DNA of 64,000 nucleotides from positions 312,001 through 376,000 of the forward strand of contig JAQFVV010012668.1 in NCBI GenBank assembly GCA_028023455.1, written 5' to 3'. Of this stretch, positions 62,036-64,000 are shown one piece after another; the stretch's first letter is position 1, and every line of letters starts with the position of its first letter. The translations under genes were made by a program, and so were the position numbers. The stretch comes from Epiperipatus broadwayi. Taxonomy: Eukaryota; Onychophora; Udeonychophora; Euonychophora; Peripatidae. The notes under the pieces were generated by a model. The model did no database searches, had not been told where the DNA came from, and was given only the letters and a program-made list of their open reading frames with translations.

Positions 62036-64000
62036 TTACAATATCCCGATTTCTGTATGAATTGGTTAAATGTCTAATCTGGAAGGAAAGGAGAAAGGAA
62101 AAATAAATTCTAGATCTATCTGTAATGTTGAATGTATGCTAGAACTGAGTTAAAAATAGGGACTTTAGAAATTTTTAAATGCCTATTATTTTAATGATGA
62201 AAGAGAAACCATTTCTTTGTATGAAAAATTTTGAAATAATAATGGATGACTATTTATTAATTGGAAAAAGGAAAGTTAACAAATAAAATAGCTAGATTTA
62301 ATAATAAATCGCTACTGTTAAGATGAATAAATTTGTATCTGAATATGTTTGAAAATGGAATGGCAGAATTATAAAATATCCTAGAATTATAGAGTTCATT
62401 TATTGCTACTGAAAAAACCTATAAAAGAATCAGATTGAATATTAAAATGATGTACTCAAGTATTAAATGCTTTTGGGAAAGATGCATGAGGATCTTATAT
62501 GATTAAAGAAATAATGCAACTAGCTTCAAATAATATTTTTTTTAAAAATTGTTTGAATTGAAAGAATTTTGCTGAATAATAAGTTTAATAACCCTTTTGA
62601 TTAATCTAATCTTAAGGGAAATGTGGATTAATCTGTTTGTGCATGTGTATATGGTTCATGGAAAATGGCCATTTGTTTGTCTTCATGTGCTAATATTCAT
62701 CAAATGTGTGCGTATATAATGTATGCAGAACTGACTAAATGCAATCGTTCAGATGATGCTGATAGGGTGAGATCATCACAGTGAATAAATTGATGGATTG
62801 TGACTAGAGACTTTTGCTAAGGATTTTAAGTATACATTTTTTTAATATTATTCATTTATTTTATAATGCGTTATTGAAAAGCCTATTTTTATTTATGATA
62901 TATTAATTATAATAGCACCTATACTGAAATTAGGTTATATTAGGGTGAAATATGCCTTTCTAATATCGTTAGATACAGTTTAATCTAGATATTATGAGAA
63001 TATTAATAACGTAGATATGTGAGAAATTTTAAATTATTTACATAAGAGGTTCATGCATTTTTTATTCTTATTATTAAATTTTAACATTATCAAAGCTATG
63101 TCATATTAATTATATAGTATTAAGATTTTAAATGTTGCTATGTCCTAGATTATGAGAGATATAGTTATAAAATGTTATATATTTTGAGAATAATGCACAT
63201 TTCTTAATTATTTAAGGCTAATATAATTTTTTTCTAGTCATATTTGATGATTATCATATTATCGGTTTTATACATCAATGCTATATTATATTTAGCGAGA
63301 GTTAAAACCAAGTTCTCTCTAGGATAAGTGATATTTGTGTAAGGCCATTATGTGACTAAGGTATGCCAAGTTATTGTTACCTTGAGAGTTGAGATTGAGC
63401 ATAGCTTTCTCTCGATTGTTAGTAGTATATTTTAACTAGTTTATTAGATCGAGGATAGCTCTCCATCTCCATAGTGGATATATTCCATGAGAGATAGGTT
63501 TCATATTATAGTTGTAGTAGTTATCGGTTCATTCCTGTATTTTATATGTGTAGTGACTCAGTCCTAACACATCTGGTTGCCCTCAGATAGTAGAAGCACT
63601 CTCCGGATTCATTCCATCGCAAGTTTAATGCATTTATAGTCTTATTTTCCTCCTGGATATATCTTCATAGTAATATTTTTCACCACAGAAGATGATGTTA
63701 ACTTAGGTGGTTGGTCATTGTTTAAGTTTCATATTTGAAGTGTATCACCTACTTCAGGGGCACTTTTTAATTCCTAAGTGTGAGTTTAAGGTTGATGTAT
63801 AATGTGTTTTGCTGAGCTTTGCTCACAATCATTTATAAAACCGATATTCTAAATTTGAAATTAATGCTAATAGCCTAAATAAGCAATGCGCATCATGACC
63901 AGCTGATCACAGAAGCAAGTTACCACTAGAATGATAAGATTAATCTTCTTCATTACTCATTGTTGGGACATAAGAAGCATCGAGTATATCCGAATGTATA
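62036..64000. other. Spacer to the end of the window
   Basis: 63300-63730 is less AT-biased, with repeated GAGAGTT, TCTCTC and ATAGCTCTC words, possibly an old repeat. No exon, RNA gene or transposon domain recognised. Confidence 0.4.

Noticed and set aside
1-64000. CRISPR arrays, operons, riboswitches or phage genes
   Set aside because: No regularly spaced repeats or prokaryotic gene organisation; introns and retroelements show this is animal DNA.

Overview
This is a very AT-rich eukaryotic (animal) window: long homopolymer and dinucleotide tracts, spliceosomal introns, nested retroelements and tRNA-derived SINEs. There are no bacterial-type genes or operons. A block of exactly 500 N (53310-53809) marks a scaffold join. 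Class 2 semaphorins belong to invertebrates, so the host is most likely a protostome with a large repeat-rich genome. I cannot name the species.

The one host gene I can support lies on the minus strand: the 3' end of a class 2 semaphorin (Sema-2a type). Three coding exons fit together in phase. They are an Ig-domain exon (52281-52030), a conserved Trp/Cys-rich tail exon (31082-30970) and a ten-codon last exon with the stop (17628-17599). A probable 3'UTR runs from 17598 towards 16 kb. The introns between them are about 20.9 kb and 13.3 kb. The sema and PSI exons must lie beyond 52.3 kb; I did not find them between there and 64 kb, so they are outside the window or in the gap.

Most other recognisable sequence is mobile DNA. 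It includes a decayed Ty3/Gypsy element on the plus strand (about 22.0-26.7 kb), split by a foldback element that itself contains a LINE tail. A second Gypsy remnant (integrase plus probable LTR) lies on the minus strand at 49.6-51.2 kb. One LINE family has two head-to-tail copies at 32.55-37.95 kb and pieces at 46.7-47.7 and 25.0 kb. Fragments of other LINEs lie at 14.5, 19.3, 48.1 and 52.7 kb. A 934-bp TIR element (pogo/Tigger-like termini) sits inside the reverse transcriptase of the second LINE copy. Three very short tRNA-like SINEs (15.75, 18.13, 31.75 kb) keep direct-repeat flanks. There are at least six inverted-repeat/foldback structures, including a 399-bp snapback palindrome (59.3-59.7 kb) and a 946-bp foldback (27.5-28.5 kb).

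1-16 kb (downstream of the semaphorin gene) and 54-64 kb (upstream of the Ig exon) are mainly AT-rich spacer with old repeats and a few weak exon-like or promoter-like patches. All calls come from reading the sequence. No alignment or database search was run, and element boundaries are approximate unless a direct-repeat flank is quoted.
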